A stretch of DNA of 64,000 nucleotides from Lacrimispora defluvii (GCA_013036995.1 JAAOXG010000016.1:62001-126000), one strand, 5' to 3'; counted from the stretch's first letter, positions 16,624 to 27,024 are shown. A program made the numbers and translations. The notes: a model not told the origin generated them from the sequence alone.

Positions 16624-16653
16624 ACAGTCTGGGCATTGGATGCTCCAGGCTGT
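16624..16653 (+). terminator. Probable terminator behind the glycosylase gene
   Basis: ACAGTCTGG (16624-16632) pairs with CCAGGCTGT (16645-16653, one G-U), followed by a pyrimidine-rich stretch rather than a clean T run. Confidence 0.45.
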
Positions 16654-16787
16654 TCTTGTCTTTTCTTCTGTCGAAATAATTCATACTTTTATCACACAAT
16701 AAACAAAGTTAAATCACACAATCTTCACAATTCCCTTTTACCCTAAGTAAGGACACGATTATGAAAATAGAACAGGAGGAGAGAGAG

Positions 16788-17846
16788 TTGATTGAAGTCA
16801 AAAACCTGGTAAAAGATTACGGCGGGCATCTGGCTGTAGATCATTTAAACTTTACCATTCAGGATGGCAAGATCTATGGTTTTCTGGGACCCAACGGAGC
16901 AGGAAAATCCACTACAATGAATATTATAACCGGTTACATAGGTGCAACCGAGGGTGATGTGTGGATTAATGGCCATAACATTTTAGAAGATCCGGAGGAG
17001 GCAAAAAGGTGCATTGGTTATCTGCCGGAGCTACCCCCTCTTTACGTCGATATGACAGTAAAGGAACAGCTTGATTTTGCTGCTGAATTAAAGAAAATAC
17101 CGAAAAAAGACAGGGAAGAGGAAGTCTTTAAAGTAATGAACCTGGCAAAGCTTACCGATGTAAGCGGACGCCTGATCCGTAACCTCTCCAAAGGCTACAG
17201 ACAAAGAGTAGGGCTTGCCCAGGCAGTTCTGGGATTCCCTCCGGTTATTATATTAGATGAACCAACCGTGGGATTAGATCCGAAGCAGATCATTGAAATA
17301 CGGGATACCATAAGAGAACTGGGTCAGAAGCATACGGTTATTTTAAGCTCCCATATTCTATCCGAAGTAAGTGCAGTCTGCGATCATGTGCTGATTATAG
17401 ACCGGGGACGTCTGATTGCCAGCGACACACCGGAAAACCTGGAGCGCCAGATGGCAGATGCTTCTGGTATGGAACTGCTGATAAAGGGAGAAGAAGCTCA
17501 GATCCGGGATATTCTTGACACCATTCCCCAGGCAGCTGACGTAACCGTGAAAGAAAGCGGAGAAGAGGCGGTAAAAAAGGTAACGTTCCGTTTGACCGGT
17601 ACAGGGGAAGAAGGAGTGGATATCCGGGAAATCATCTTCTTTGCTTTTGCGGATAACCGACTGCCCATTCTTTCCATGCATGTAAATAAGGCTTCGTTGG
17701 AAGAAGTATTCTTAGAGCTGACGGCAGATGCAGAATCTGAGGATAATCAGGAAGAAATCCAGGAAGATGGAGAGCTGAATGCAGATATGGAATCAGAAAA
17801 CACAGATACAGAAAATAAAAAGAGTGATGGAGAGGAGGAATTATAA
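16788..17846 (+). CDS. ABC transporter ATP-binding protein (GldA-like)
   Basis: A 352-residue ABC ATPase. Walker A is GPNGAGKST, the signature LSKGYRQRVG, Walker B VIILDEPTVGLDP and the switch His is in ILSSHIL. An acidic C-terminal tail of about 45 residues (EDNQEE, NADMES and similar) is unusual for the family. Start: a TTG at 16788 with AGGAGGA 9 bases upstream gives the usual IEVKNLVKDYGG opening. An ATG at 16761 in the same frame would add nine residues and has a weaker site. The stop overlaps the permease start by one base (TAATG). The next three genes complete a Gld-type exporter. Confidence 0.9.
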   Translation: MIEVKNLVKDYGGHLAVDHLNFTIQDGKIYGFLGPNGAGKSTTMNIITGYIGATEGDVWINGHNILEDPEEAKRCIGYLPELPPLYVDMTVKEQLDFAAELKKIPKKDREEEVFKVMNLAKLTDVSGRLIRNLSKGYRQRVGLAQAVLGFPPVIILDEPTVGLDPKQIIEIRDTIRELGQKHTVILSSHILSEVSAVCDHVLIIDRGRLIASDTPENLERQMADASGMELLIKGEEAQIRDILDTIPQAADVTVKESGEEAVKKVTFRLTGTGEEGVDIREIIFFAFADNRLPILSMHVNKASLEEVFLELTADAESEDNQEEIQEDGELNADMESENTDTENKKSDGEEEL

Positions 17847-18712
17847 TGGCTGCTATTTATAGAAGAGAGCTGAAATCTTACTTCCAGTCCATGACCGGAT
17901 ATGTATTTATAGCATTTATGGTGCTGTTTATCGGTATTTACTTCATGGCGTACAACATGATGAGCGGATATCCATATTTTTCTTATACCTTATCAGGAAT
18001 GGTAACAATCATTATGATCGGGATTCCGGTTCTGACCATGAGAAGTTTCGCAGATGACAGAAAGACTAAGACCGATCAGCTACTGTTAACTTCTCCGGTC
18101 TCCGTTGGAAAAATAGTCCTGGGAAAATATCTTTCCATGGTTACCGTATTTGCAGTTCCGGTTGTTTTATCCTGCCTTTGCCCGCTGATTATTAAGATGA
18201 ACGGAACAGCCCATTTAAAGGCAGATTATGCGGCAATTCTGGCGTTTTTCTTACTGGGATGTGTTTATATAGCCATAGGAATGTTTATTTCTTCCCTTAC
18301 AGAGAGTCAGATTATTGCTGCAGTAGGAACCTTTGGTATCATTCTTCTCCTGCTTTTGTGGCCTAATCTGGTGGGATTTTTACCAACTACTGCACTGGGT
18401 TCTCTGATTGGATTTTTCCTGCTCTGGTCTCTGGCAGTACTGATTGTTAACCGGATCACCAGCCATACCGGTCTTGCAGTAATTTTAGAAGCAGTTGGGA
18501 TCATAGTTATGGTTGGATTATACTTAATCAAAAAAGGTTTGTTTGACCGGGCACTGACAAATGTGATGGAAAAGGTTGCAATCACCGGTGTATTCCAGAA
18601 CTTTGCTACTCATTATATTTTTGATTTGGGCGGTTTGGTTACCTATATCAGCATAATTTTCCTGCTGGTATTCCTGACTGTGCAGTCCATAGAGAAACGC
18701 AGATGGAGTTAG
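17846..18712 (+). CDS. ABC-2 type permease (GldF-like)
   Basis: A 288-residue membrane protein with about six hydrophobic segments and the ABC-2 pattern: an N-terminal amphipathic start (YRRELKSYFQSMTGY), a large loop (RSFADDRKTKTDQLLLTSPVSVGKI split over 46-75) and several leucine-rich helices after residue 125. It is the membrane partner of the preceding ATPase and is coupled to it by a one-base overlap with AGGAGG in the ATPase's last codons. The substrate is unknown; in gliding Bacteroidota the related system is linked to motility, but Firmicute versions are uncharacterised. Confidence 0.88.
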   Translation: MAAIYRRELKSYFQSMTGYVFIAFMVLFIGIYFMAYNMMSGYPYFSYTLSGMVTIIMIGIPVLTMRSFADDRKTKTDQLLLTSPVSVGKIVLGKYLSMVTVFAVPVVLSCLCPLIIKMNGTAHLKADYAAILAFFLLGCVYIAIGMFISSLTESQIIAAVGTFGIILLLLLWPNLVGFLPTTALGSLIGFFLLWSLAVLIVNRITSHTGLAVILEAVGIIVMVGLYLIKKGLFDRALTNVMEKVAITGVFQNFATHYIFDLGGLVTYISIIFLLVFLTVQSIEKRRWS

Positions 18713-18722
18713 GAGGATGGAA

Positions 18723-20093
18723 ATGACCAGAAAATTAAAAAAAGGCGGCTATACTGCAATCCTTTCCGTGATTGTCATAGCTGCGGTAATTATACTCAAT
18801 TTGATTGTGGGACGTCTTCCCGAAAAGGTGCGGCAATTTGATATGAGCAGCAGCCAGATCTATACCCTGGGAGGAACCACCAGTGACTTAATCAAAGCAC
18901 TGGATAAGGATGTAACGATTTATGTAGTAGGAGATCCTGCAAGTGTGGATAAACGGATTACCAGCTTTTTAAAACGTTACGAGGATTTATCCAGTCATGT
19001 TAAGGTGGAAACCGTGGATTCTGTACTTCACCCGGAGCAGGTTAAAAAGCTGAATGCCACAGATGGCACGATTCTTGTAAGCTGCGAATCCACCAATAAA
19101 ACCCAGTCCATTCCATTTACCGATATCATAAAAATGGATGAGTCCTCTTATTACTATTACGGGCAGGCCAAAGAGACCGCATTTGACGGAGAAGGTCAGG
19201 TGACAGGAGCGATTTCCCATGTGACCAGCAATGTTTCCAAAACCATCTATGTCACAGAGGGACATGGAGAGGCGGCATTTGGAGCTACAGTAACCGATAT
19301 GCTGGGTAAATCCAATTTAACGGTTAACAGCATTAATCTTTTAAAAGACGGGAAGATTCCCGAGGACTGCGAACTTCTTCTTATGAATGCGCCCGCTTCC
19401 GATCTTGCCAATGATGAGAAGACCATGATCTCCGATTATCTGGACAAAGGCGGCCACGTGTTAATCATTGCCGGATATTCAGAAAAAGAACGTCCCAACC
19501 TTACTTCTGTCATGAGCGCATATGGACTGAACCTGGAAAATGGTATGGCTGCTGATACCAAGAACTTTTATCAGAACAATCCTTACTACATTTTCCCCAC
19601 CATTGAGTCTGGCAGTGAAGTGACTAACGGAGTCGATATAAAGAGTGCAGCACTGGTTCTCCAGTCAGGAGCATTTACTCAGGCTGAAAATCTGCCGGAG
19701 GGAGTCAACGTAACTCCGTTTATGCAGACCAGTGACGCTGGAATGCTGGTTACTCCGGATTCCCAGAAGAAAGGAACCTACATTCTGGGGGCTGTTTCAG
19801 AAAAGAAGCTGGATACGGGTTCAGCCCGACTGACAGTATTTTCTACCCCATCCCTGATTGATGAAAGTTTAAATACCAGTTTTACAAATTTAAGTAACCT
19901 GACTCTGTTTATGAATGCAGTGACCTCTAATTTTAAAGACGTAGCCAATGTTTCCATCCCTTCCAAGAGTCTTGACGTGACCTATAATACAGTGACACAC
20001 GGCGGTATGTGGGGAATCCTGTTTATCTTAATTATTCCTGCGGCGTCCCTTGGATGCGGACTTATGATCTGGTTAAAGCGCAGACGTCTGTAG
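18723..20093 (+). CDS. GldG-like ABC-type auxiliary protein
   Basis: A 456-residue membrane-anchored protein. One N-terminal helix (about 13-33) precedes a large extracytoplasmic region of the GldG/IFT52-like type (DMSSSQIYTLGG, then GHVLIIAGYSEK), and a second helix sits close to the C-terminus before a KRRRL tail. Start 18723 is chosen since AGGAGG lies 6 bases upstream; an ATG at 18717 would touch that site. Third gene of the operon, 10 bases behind the permease. Presumed accessory or substrate-binding part of the exporter. Confidence 0.85.
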   Translation: MTRKLKKGGYTAILSVIVIAAVIILNLIVGRLPEKVRQFDMSSSQIYTLGGTTSDLIKALDKDVTIYVVGDPASVDKRITSFLKRYEDLSSHVKVETVDSVLHPEQVKKLNATDGTILVSCESTNKTQSIPFTDIIKMDESSYYYYGQAKETAFDGEGQVTGAISHVTSNVSKTIYVTEGHGEAAFGATVTDMLGKSNLTVNSINLLKDGKIPEDCELLLMNAPASDLANDEKTMISDYLDKGGHVLIIAGYSEKERPNLTSVMSAYGLNLENGMAADTKNFYQNNPYYIFPTIESGSEVTNGVDIKSAALVLQSGAFTQAENLPEGVNVTPFMQTSDAGMLVTPDSQKKGTYILGAVSEKKLDTGSARLTVFSTPSLIDESLNTSFTNLSNLTLFMNAVTSNFKDVANVSIPSKSLDVTYNTVTHGGMWGILFILIIPAASLGCGLMIWLKRRRL

Positions 20094-20108
20094 AAGGAGG
20101 CAGGACTT

Positions 20109-21092
20109 ATGAAGAAAAAAAACGGACTGATAATCGGGGCTGCCGCGTTAGTGGTACTCTGTGCAGTGTATGTGGGAGTGGGGCAGTACATGGACCGCTC
20201 CCAGAAAAAAACGGAAAGTCAGAAAGAGGCCTCCAAAGTTTATATGACCGACTTTTCTGAAATTCAGTCAGTTTCTTATGACCGGGATGGCAGTGAGATC
20301 TCCTTTACAAAAAAGGACGGAAAATGGGTTTATGATCAGGATGAGAAATTTCCGGTGTTGCAGACCAAAATGGACGGGATTGCTTCCACTGTCTCTAAGC
20401 TGGAAGCAGTGAGAAAACTGGAAGACGGAGATGGATTTGGTGCATATGGACTGGATCAGCCCATCCGTACCATTACAGTCACTGGTGCAGACAATAAAAA
20501 GTCAGTGATTCTCCTTGGAAATGCTACTCCGGACGGAGATTACTATGCTGCAATCCAGGGAGAGGATACCCCTTATCTCATCGGTTCTACTCTTTATACG
20601 GAGACAGACAGCAGTCTGAATGATTTTATGGCTCTGGAAGAATTCCCGGCAATTGCCGGAACCGATATCACAGGAATTACTGTGACCAAGGCAGACAGCA
20701 GGAAACAGTTCGTAAAGAAAAAGCTGGACGATGAGAAAGGAACCATTGAATGGTATAAGGATTCTGCAGACACCGCGGAAAATAAGCTGGAAGACAATTC
20801 TCCATTAAATGTACTGGCTGATTCCCTTGCAGGCCTGAAGGTAAAGAGCTGTCCAAACTATAATGTATCGGATTCCCAGTTAAAGGATTATGGTCTTGAT
20901 CAGCCTACTGCCGTTATTTCTTATACTTATAACAAAAATGGAAAGGATGAGACATTCCAGCTTTCAGTAGGAAGTCTTAATGAGGATTCCAGCTGCTATT
21001 ATACAAGAACAGAAAATTCTCCCTTTGTAAATGAAATCGATAAGGCATCGGTTGATAAATGTCTGACTGTCAATGAAGAAATTAGTAAATAA
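20109..21092 (+). CDS. DUF4340 domain protein, membrane anchored
   Basis: A 327-residue protein with an N-terminal helix (about 7-24) and a repeated extracytoplasmic beta-rich module. Similar segments recur, including YGLDQPIRTITV near 117 and YGLDQPTAVISY near 260, as expected for DUF4340. Such proteins commonly accompany GldG-like genes. AAGGAGG lies 8 bases before the ATG, and the operon ends at a strong terminator behind it. Function is unknown; location outside the membrane beside GldG suggests it acts with the exporter. Confidence 0.85.
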   Translation: MKKKNGLIIGAAALVVLCAVYVGVGQYMDRSQKKTESQKEASKVYMTDFSEIQSVSYDRDGSEISFTKKDGKWVYDQDEKFPVLQTKMDGIASTVSKLEAVRKLEDGDGFGAYGLDQPIRTITVTGADNKKSVILLGNATPDGDYYAAIQGEDTPYLIGSTLYTETDSSLNDFMALEEFPAIAGTDITGITVTKADSRKQFVKKKLDDEKGTIEWYKDSADTAENKLEDNSPLNVLADSLAGLKVKSCPNYNVSDSQLKDYGLDQPTAVISYTYNKNGKDETFQLSVGSLNEDSSCYYTRTENSPFVNEIDKASVDKCLTVNEEISK

Positions 21093-21113
21093 GCAAATGG
21101 CGAACAGGAAAAG

Positions 21114-21149
21114 AGCAGTCCCGGTTTAAAATTCCGGGACTGCTTTTTT
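21114..21149 (+). terminator. Rho-independent terminator of the Gld-type operon
   Basis: An 11-bp stem AGCAGTCCCGG / CCGGGACTGCT followed by TTTTTT. Confidence 0.9.
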
Positions 21150-21234
21150 CCTGATTTCTCATCTTTTATAACCGTTAATTATAGTATCAATTCCTTTCTC
21201 ATATATGTTTTCCAGTAAAAATATTTTATTTTAG

Positions 21235-21263
21235 TTGAAAAATCCTGACAAATGTTCTATTAT
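21235..21263 (+). promoter_or_regulatory. Promoter of leuB-ilvD-ilvB
   Basis: TTGAAA at 21235-21240, a 17-base spacer and TATTAT at 21258-21263, about 48 bases before the leuB ATG. No T-box or leader-peptide attenuator is visible between it and leuB. Confidence 0.6.
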
Positions 21264-21311
21264 GAGAAGAAATATATCAGCAGATTACAGTGACACAGAG
21301 GGAGAGTACAA

Positions 21312-22397
21312 ATGAACTATAACATTGCAGTAATCCCTGGCGACGGGATAGGGCCTGAAATCATTGGAGAGGCGAGAAAGATATTAGATAAGGTCGGGGC
21401 AGTTTATCACCACCTGTTTGATTATACAGAAGTCTTAATGGGAGGGATATCCATTGATACCTACGGCGTCCCATTAACGGACGAAGCGTTGGAAACAGCA
21501 AAAAAAAGCGACTCCGTTCTCCTTGGTGCAGTCGGGGGGAATGTGGGAAATTCAAAATGGTACGATGTGGCACCGAATCTGAGACCTGAAGCGGGGCTGC
21601 TAGCCATCCGTAAAGGTCTTAATTTATTTGCAAATATCCGCCCCGCCTATCTTTATAAAGAACTTGCTGATGCCTGTCCTTTAAAAAAAGAGATTATCGG
21701 AGACGGTTTTGATATGGTCATCATGAGAGAACTCACCGGGGGTCTCTACTTCGGAGACCGTTACACCAAAGAGGTGGACGGTGTGATGACTGCAGTGGAT
21801 ACTCTTACCTATAATGAGAATGAGATCCGCAGAATCGCAGTAAAGGCGTTTGATATTGCCATGAAGCGGAAAAAGCAGGTCATCAGCGTAGATAAGGCCA
21901 ATGTACTGGACTCCTCCAGACTCTGGAGAAAAGTGGTGGAAGAGGTGGCCCAGGATTATCCGGAAGTGACACTGAACCATATGCTGGTAGACAACTGTGC
22001 CATGCAGCTGGTGATGAATCCGGGACAGTTTGATGTAATTCTTACTGAGAACATGTTCGGGGATATATTATCCGATGAAGCCAGCATGATTACAGGATCC
22101 ATCGGAATGCTCTCCTCAGCCAGTATGAATGAAAGCAAATTTGGCATGTATGAACCAAGCCACGGTTCTGCACCTGATATCGCAGGAAAAAACATTGCAA
22201 ATCCAATTGCAACCATTCTCTCTGCAGCCATGATGCTTCGGTATTCCTTTGATTTAGACAGGGAAGCAGATGCTGTGGAAGCAGCCGTGGAGCAGGTTTT
22301 AAAAGAAGGATACCGAACCGGAGACATTTACTCCGATGGATTTAAAAAGGTGTCAACAACAGAAATGGGTGATCTAATCGCAGAGCGGATTATTTAG
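21312..22397 (+). CDS. leuB: 3-isopropylmalate dehydrogenase
   Basis: A 361-residue NAD-dependent enzyme of leucine synthesis (3-isopropylmalate to 2-oxo-4-methylvalerate). Seen are the start [13 protein letters not shown], the substrate loop ANIRPAYL with the [10 protein letters not shown] motif, [14 protein letters not shown], and the Mg-binding [14 protein letters not shown] with [13 protein letters not shown]. Full family length. Start has GGGAG upstream. leuA, leuC and leuD are not in the window. It is followed by ilvD and ilvB on the same strand. Confidence 0.96.
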   Translation: MNYNIAVIPGDGIGPEIIGEARKILDKVGAVYHHLFDYTEVLMGGISIDTYGVPLTDEALETAKKSDSVLLGAVGGNVGNSKWYDVAPNLRPEAGLLAIRKGLNLFANIRPAYLYKELADACPLKKEIIGDGFDMVIMRELTGGLYFGDRYTKEVDGVMTAVDTLTYNENEIRRIAVKAFDIAMKRKKQVISVDKANVLDSSRLWRKVVEEVAQDYPEVTLNHMLVDNCAMQLVMNPGQFDVILTENMFGDILSDEASMITGSIGMLSSASMNESKFGMYEPSHGSAPDIAGKNIANPIATILSAAMMLRYSFDLDREADAVEAAVEQVLKEGYRTGDIYSDGFKKVSTTEMGDLIAERII

Positions 22398-22434
22398 CTC
22401 GTCTGGCACCTGACAATTTAAAATTTATAAATTG

Positions 22435-22473
22435 CCGGAAGCGGATAAAACATCAGTTTTTATACGCTCCCGG
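22435..22473 (+). promoter_or_regulatory. Imperfect hairpin in the leuB-ilvD gap
   Basis: CCGG-GCG-ATAAAA (from 22435) can pair with TTTTAT-CGC-CCGG (to 22473) with small interior loops. It has no T run behind it, so it is not a simple terminator. It could influence mRNA processing or ilvD translation. Confidence 0.3.
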
Positions 22474-22523
22474 ATTTCCATATAATCAGAAAGTTATGAA
22501 AAAAGAAAAGGAGTGTGCAGCAG

Positions 22524-24185
22524 ATGAAAAGTGATTCAGTTAAAAAAGGTATGCAGCAGGCACCTCATCGTTCCCTTTTTAATGCACTGGGAATGACAGA
22601 GGAAGAGATGGAAAGGCCTTTAATTGGTATTGTCAGTTCCTATAATGAAATCGTACCAGGCCATATGAATCTGGATAAAATAGTCGATGCCGTCAAAATG
22701 GGAGTTGCCATGGCGGGCGGAACACCGGTCATGGTTCCGGCCATTGCAGTCTGTGACGGAATTGCCATGGGACATATTGGTATGAAGTATTCACTGGTCA
22801 CCAGGGATTTAGTTGCAGACTCCACGGAATGTCTTGCAAGAGCCCATGCCTTTGATGCTCTGGTTATGGTACCCAATTGTGATAAAAATGTTCCCGGACT
22901 TTTAATGGCAGCAGCGCGCATTAACATACCTACAGTGTTCGTCAGTGGCGGACCAATGTTGGCTGGACGTGTGCAGGGCCATAAGACCAGCCTTTCCAGC
23001 ATGTTTGAAGCAGTAGGAGCTTATACTGCGGGTAAGATGTCGGAAGAGGAAGTAAAGGAATATGAGCAGAAGGCATGTCCGACCTGCGGTTCCTGTTCTG
23101 GTATGTATACGGCTAACAGTATGAACTGTTTAACAGAGGTTCTTGGAATGGGCTTAAAGGGAAATGGAACCATTCCGGCCGTTTACTCCGAACGTTTAAA
23201 GCTTGCAAAACATGCAGGTATGGCGGTTATGGAGCTGTTAAAGAAAAATATATGTCCCCGTGATATTATGAGTGAGAAGGCATTTAGAAATGCTCTTACC
23301 ATGGATATGGCTCTTGGATGCAGCACCAACAGTATGCTTCATCTTCCGGCAATTGCCCATGAGGCAGGCGTGGACTTAAATCTGGAGCTTGCCAATGAGA
23401 TCAGTGCAAAAACTCCAAACCTTTGTCACCTTGCTCCGGCTGGCCCTACTTATATAGAAGATTTAAATGAGGCAGGCGGCATTTATGCAGTAATGAATGA
23501 GATCAGCAAGCTGGGACTTTTAGAACTGGACTGCATTACGGCAACTGGAAAAACAGTGGGAGAAAACATTAAGGGATGTGTAAATAAAGATCCTGAAGTT
23601 ATTCGCCCCGTGGAGAATCCCTATAGCAGCACCGGCGGAATCGCCATATTAAAAGGTAATTTAGCACCGGACAGTGCGGTTGTAAAACGTTCTGCCGTTG
23701 CTCCTGAAATGTTAAAACACGAAGGTCCTGCAAGAGTCTTTGACTGTGAAGAGGATGCCATTGATGCCATCAAGGGCGGAAAGATCGTTGCAGGAGACGT
23801 GGTAGTAATCCGTTATGAAGGTCCAAAAGGCGGACCTGGAATGAGAGAGATGTTAAATCCAACCTCAGCCATTGCCGGTATGGGACTTGGCTCCACCGTA
23901 GCGCTCATTACAGACGGACGGTTCAGCGGTGCTTCCAGAGGAGCTTCCATCGGCCATACCTGTCCGGAGGCAGCCGTAGGAGGCCCCATCGCACTGGTGG
24001 AGGAAGGCGACATCATATCCATTGATATTGATAATCACAGACTGGATGTAAAAGTATCTGACGAAGAGATGGCAGCCAGAAAGGAAAAATGGCAGCCAAG
24101 GAAGCCTTTAGTTACTTCCGGATATCTGGCAAGATATGCGGCTATGGCAGCCCCGGCAAGCCGTGGGGCAATCCTGGAAATATAA
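22524..24185 (+). CDS. ilvD: Dihydroxy-acid dehydratase
   Basis: A 553-residue iron-sulfur enzyme that dehydrates 2,3-dihydroxy-isovalerate and -methylvalerate in valine, isoleucine and leucine synthesis. Cluster cysteines lie in [11 protein letters not shown] and [19 protein letters not shown]. The C-terminal [13 protein letters not shown] segment is conserved. The start at 22524 has AAAGGAG 10 bases upstream; a GTG at 22515 is too close to that site. It is followed by ilvB after 16 bases. Confidence 0.96.
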   Translation: MKSDSVKKGMQQAPHRSLFNALGMTEEEMERPLIGIVSSYNEIVPGHMNLDKIVDAVKMGVAMAGGTPVMVPAIAVCDGIAMGHIGMKYSLVTRDLVADSTECLARAHAFDALVMVPNCDKNVPGLLMAAARINIPTVFVSGGPMLAGRVQGHKTSLSSMFEAVGAYTAGKMSEEEVKEYEQKACPTCGSCSGMYTANSMNCLTEVLGMGLKGNGTIPAVYSERLKLAKHAGMAVMELLKKNICPRDIMSEKAFRNALTMDMALGCSTNSMLHLPAIAHEAGVDLNLELANEISAKTPNLCHLAPAGPTYIEDLNEAGGIYAVMNEISKLGLLELDCITATGKTVGENIKGCVNKDPEVIRPVENPYSSTGGIAILKGNLAPDSAVVKRSAVAPEMLKHEGPARVFDCEEDAIDAIKGGKIVAGDVVVIRYEGPKGGPGMREMLNPTSAIAGMGLGSTVALITDGRFSGASRGASIGHTCPEAAVGGPIALVEEGDIISIDIDNHRLDVKVSDEEMAARKEKWQPRKPLVTSGYLARYAAMAAPASRGAILEI

Positions 24186-24201
24186 AGAAAAGGAGCAGCT
24201 T

Positions 24202-25881
24202 ATGAAGACAATAACTGGAGCAGAGATCGTAATCGAGTGCTTGAAGGAACAGGGCGTAGATACCGTTTTCGGATATCCGGGCGGCACCATTTTAAATATA
24301 TATGATGCTCTTTATAAGCATCAGGATGAGATCACCCATATACTCACCTCCCATGAACAGGGAGCTGCCCATGCAGCGGACGGTTATGCGAGAGCAACCG
24401 GGAGAGTAGGGGTATGTCTGGCGACCTCAGGCCCGGGGGCAACCAACCTGGTAACCGGAATCGCCACTGCATTTATGGATTCCGTGCCCATGGTAGCCAT
24501 TACCTGCAACGTAGCAGTTGGCCTCCTTGGCAGAGACTCCTTTCAGGAGATTGACATTGCCGGCGTTACCATGCCTATAACAAAATATAATTTTATTGTA
24601 AAGGATATCAGTAAACTGGCGGATACCATTCGCAGGGCATTTAAGATTGCCCAGACCGGCAGACCAGGACCTGTATTAATTGATATAACAAAGGATGTGA
24701 CTGCCAGCAATTACGAATATGAAGAGAAGGAACCGGAGCCAATTATCCGTCAGGAAGATACCATTTTGGAAGAGGATTTAGAGCAGGCGCTGCAGCTGAT
24801 CCGCAAATCACAAAAGCCCTACATTTTTGTAGGCGGAGGCGCAGTTATCGCCAATGCTTCTGATGAGCTTGCTTCCTTTGCTCATAAGATTCAGGCACCG
24901 GTTGCAGACAGTCTGATGGGCAAAGGTGCTTTTGACGGAACAGATGAGCTCTATACCGGAATGGTTGGTATGCACGGAACCAAGACATCTAATTTTGGTA
25001 TTACAGAATGCGATCTTTTAATCGTAATCGGAGCCAGATTCAGCGACCGGGTGACCGGCAATGCATCCCGCTTTGCCAGAAATGCAAAGATTCTGCATTT
25101 TGATGTGGATCCGGCTGAGATCAATAAAAATGTAAAGGCTTATGCCAGTGTAATTGGTGATGTGAAATCCATTTTAAGAAAATTAAATGCAAGGCTGGAT
25201 CCCATTAATCATGAGGAATGGGTTGCTCATATTGACCGCTTGAAGGATATGTATCCCATGCGCTATGAGAAGAGTATTCTGACCGGTCCCTATATTATAG
25301 AGAAGATCTATGAGGTGACAAAAGGAGATGCCATTATCACCACAGAGGTAGGACAGCACCAGATGTGGGCCGCACAGTTTTATCAGTATAAAAAGCCCAG
25401 AAGCTTTATCACTTCAGGAGGGCTTGGTACTATGGGATATGGTCTTGGTGCTTCCCTTGGTGCGAAGATGGGCTGTAAGGACAAAACAGTCATCAATGTG
25501 GCAGGAGACGGATGTTTCCGCATGAATTTAAACGAGATTGCAACAGCAACCCGTTATAACATCCCGATTATCCAGGTTGTATTAAACAATCATGTACTGG
25601 GTATGGTGCGTCAGTGGCAGACCCTGTTCTATGGAAAGAGGTATTCACATACAGTTCTTAATGACCAGGTTGATTTTGTTAAGATAGCAGAAGGAATGGG
25701 AGCAAAGGCTTACCGGGTTACCGGAAAAGAAGAATTTGAAGAAGTCTTAAAAGAAGCCATTGCCCTTAATGTTCCTGTTGTTATAGATTGTCAGATTCAT
25801 TGTGATGACAAGGTATTCCCTATGGTTTCACCGGGAGCCCCCATTGAGGATGCATTTGACGAAGAAGATTTAAAGATCTAA
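24202..25881 (+). CDS. ilvB: Acetolactate synthase large subunit
   Basis: A 559-residue thiamine-diphosphate enzyme that condenses pyruvate with pyruvate or 2-oxobutyrate. The catalytic Glu is in SHEQGAAHAADGYAR. The ThDP/Mg motif is GDGCFRMNLNEIATA, and the FAD-binding middle domain includes IGARFSDR. AGGAG lies 7 bases before ATG 24202. The upstream open frame to 24136 overlaps ilvD and is not needed. No small regulatory subunit gene (ilvN/ilvH) follows. The next gene is serC, so the regulatory subunit must be elsewhere or absent. Confidence 0.95.
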   Translation: MKTITGAEIVIECLKEQGVDTVFGYPGGTILNIYDALYKHQDEITHILTSHEQGAAHAADGYARATGRVGVCLATSGPGATNLVTGIATAFMDSVPMVAITCNVAVGLLGRDSFQEIDIAGVTMPITKYNFIVKDISKLADTIRRAFKIAQTGRPGPVLIDITKDVTASNYEYEEKEPEPIIRQEDTILEEDLEQALQLIRKSQKPYIFVGGGAVIANASDELASFAHKIQAPVADSLMGKGAFDGTDELYTGMVGMHGTKTSNFGITECDLLIVIGARFSDRVTGNASRFARNAKILHFDVDPAEINKNVKAYASVIGDVKSILRKLNARLDPINHEEWVAHIDRLKDMYPMRYEKSILTGPYIIEKIYEVTKGDAIITTEVGQHQMWAAQFYQYKKPRSFITSGGLGTMGYGLGASLGAKMGCKDKTVINVAGDGCFRMNLNEIATATRYNIPIIQVVLNNHVLGMVRQWQTLFYGKRYSHTVLNDQVDFVKIAEGMGAKAYRVTGKEEFEEVLKEAIALNVPVVIDCQIHCDDKVFPMVSPGAPIEDAFDEEDLKI

Positions 25882-25929
25882 CATCAGTAAGGAAAGGGAT
25901 AAGAGTCCCGAATTTGAGGAGGAAGAGAT

Positions 25930-27024
25930 ATGAGCAGAGTGTACAATTTTTCTGCAGGACCTGCAGTCCTGCCGGAAGAAGTCTTAAAAGAAGCAGCAGA
26001 TGAGATGATGGATTATAAGGGAACCGGAATGTCGGTTATGGAAATGAGTCACCGATCCAAGGCTTATGAAACCATCATCAATGAAGCCGAAGCTGATTTA
26101 AGAGACTTATTGTCAATTCCGGATAATTACAAGGTGCTGTTTTTACAGGGCGGAGCGTCCCAGCAGTTTGCCATGGTTCCCATGAATTTATTTCAGAATG
26201 GGGTTGGAGATTATATTATCACCGGACAGTGGGCAAAGAAAGCGTACCAGGAGGCAAAACTTTATGGTACAGCCAATGCAGTAGCTTCCAGTGCTGATAA
26301 AACATTCAGTTATATACCGGATGTTTCCGATCTCCCTATCTCAGAGGATGCGGATTACGTATATATCTGTGAAAATAATACAATTTACGGAACCAAATTT
26401 AAAACACTGCCTGACACGAAGGGTAAAATACTGGTAGCAGACCTCTCCTCCTGCTTCTTATCGGAACCTGTCGATGTGAGTAAGTATGGACTTATTTTCG
26501 CCGGAGCCCAGAAGAATGTGGGACCGGCGGGTGTAGTGATTGTCATTATCCGGGAAGATTTAATCCGGGAGGACGTTTTAAAAGAAACACCTACCATGCT
26601 TCGTTATAAGACTCACGCAGATGCAAAATCCCTTTATAATACACCGCCTGCCTATGGAATCTATATCTGCGGCAAGGTATTTAAGTGGTTAAAGAACTTA
26701 GGCGGTCTGGAAGCAATGAAAAAGATTAATGAAAAGAAAGCAGCAATCCTTTATGATTTTCTGGATCAGAGTAAGATGTTTCACGGCACTGTGGTTGAGA
26801 AGGACCGTTCTCTTATGAATGTACCTTTTGTTACCGGCAATGATGAACTGGATGCCTTATTTGTGAAAGAGTCAAAAGCTGCGGGATTTGAGAATTTAAA
26901 AGGTCACAGATCCGTAGGCGGTATGCGTGCCAGCATTTATAACGCCATGCCTGTAGAAGGAGTGGAGAAGCTGGTTTCCTTTATGAAGGACTTTGAAGAA
27001 AAACATACAGCACAGGCAGACTGA
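25930..27024 (+). CDS. serC: Phosphoserine aminotransferase
   Basis: A 364-residue PLP enzyme that converts 3-phosphohydroxypyruvate and glutamate to phosphoserine. It begins YNFSAGPAVLPEEVL as the family does. The PLP lysine is in FAGAQKNVGPAG (Lys about 197) and the phosphate-binding GGASQQFAM is present. AGGAGGAAGAG lies before the ATG. It starts a serC-serA-DUF1015 unit, 48 bases behind ilvB, with possible read-through from the branched-chain genes. Confidence 0.96.
   Translation: MSRVYNFSAGPAVLPEEVLKEAADEMMDYKGTGMSVMEMSHRSKAYETIINEAEADLRDLLSIPDNYKVLFLQGGASQQFAMVPMNLFQNGVGDYIITGQWAKKAYQEAKLYGTANAVASSADKTFSYIPDVSDLPISEDADYVYICENNTIYGTKFKTLPDTKGKILVADLSSCFLSEPVDVSKYGLIFAGAQKNVGPAGVVIVIIREDLIREDVLKETPTMLRYKTHADAKSLYNTPPAYGIYICGKVFKWLKNLGGLEAMKKINEKKAAILYDFLDQSKMFHGTVVEKDRSLMNVPFVTGNDELDALFVKESKAAGFENLKGHRSVGGMRASIYNAMPVEGVEKLVSFMKDFEEKHTAQAD

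Noticed and set aside
21264-22523. T-box or leader-peptide attenuator for the branched-chain genes
   Set aside because: No T-box consensus, tandem Leu/Val/Ile codons or terminator/antiterminator pair was found in the leader or in the leuB-ilvD gap.
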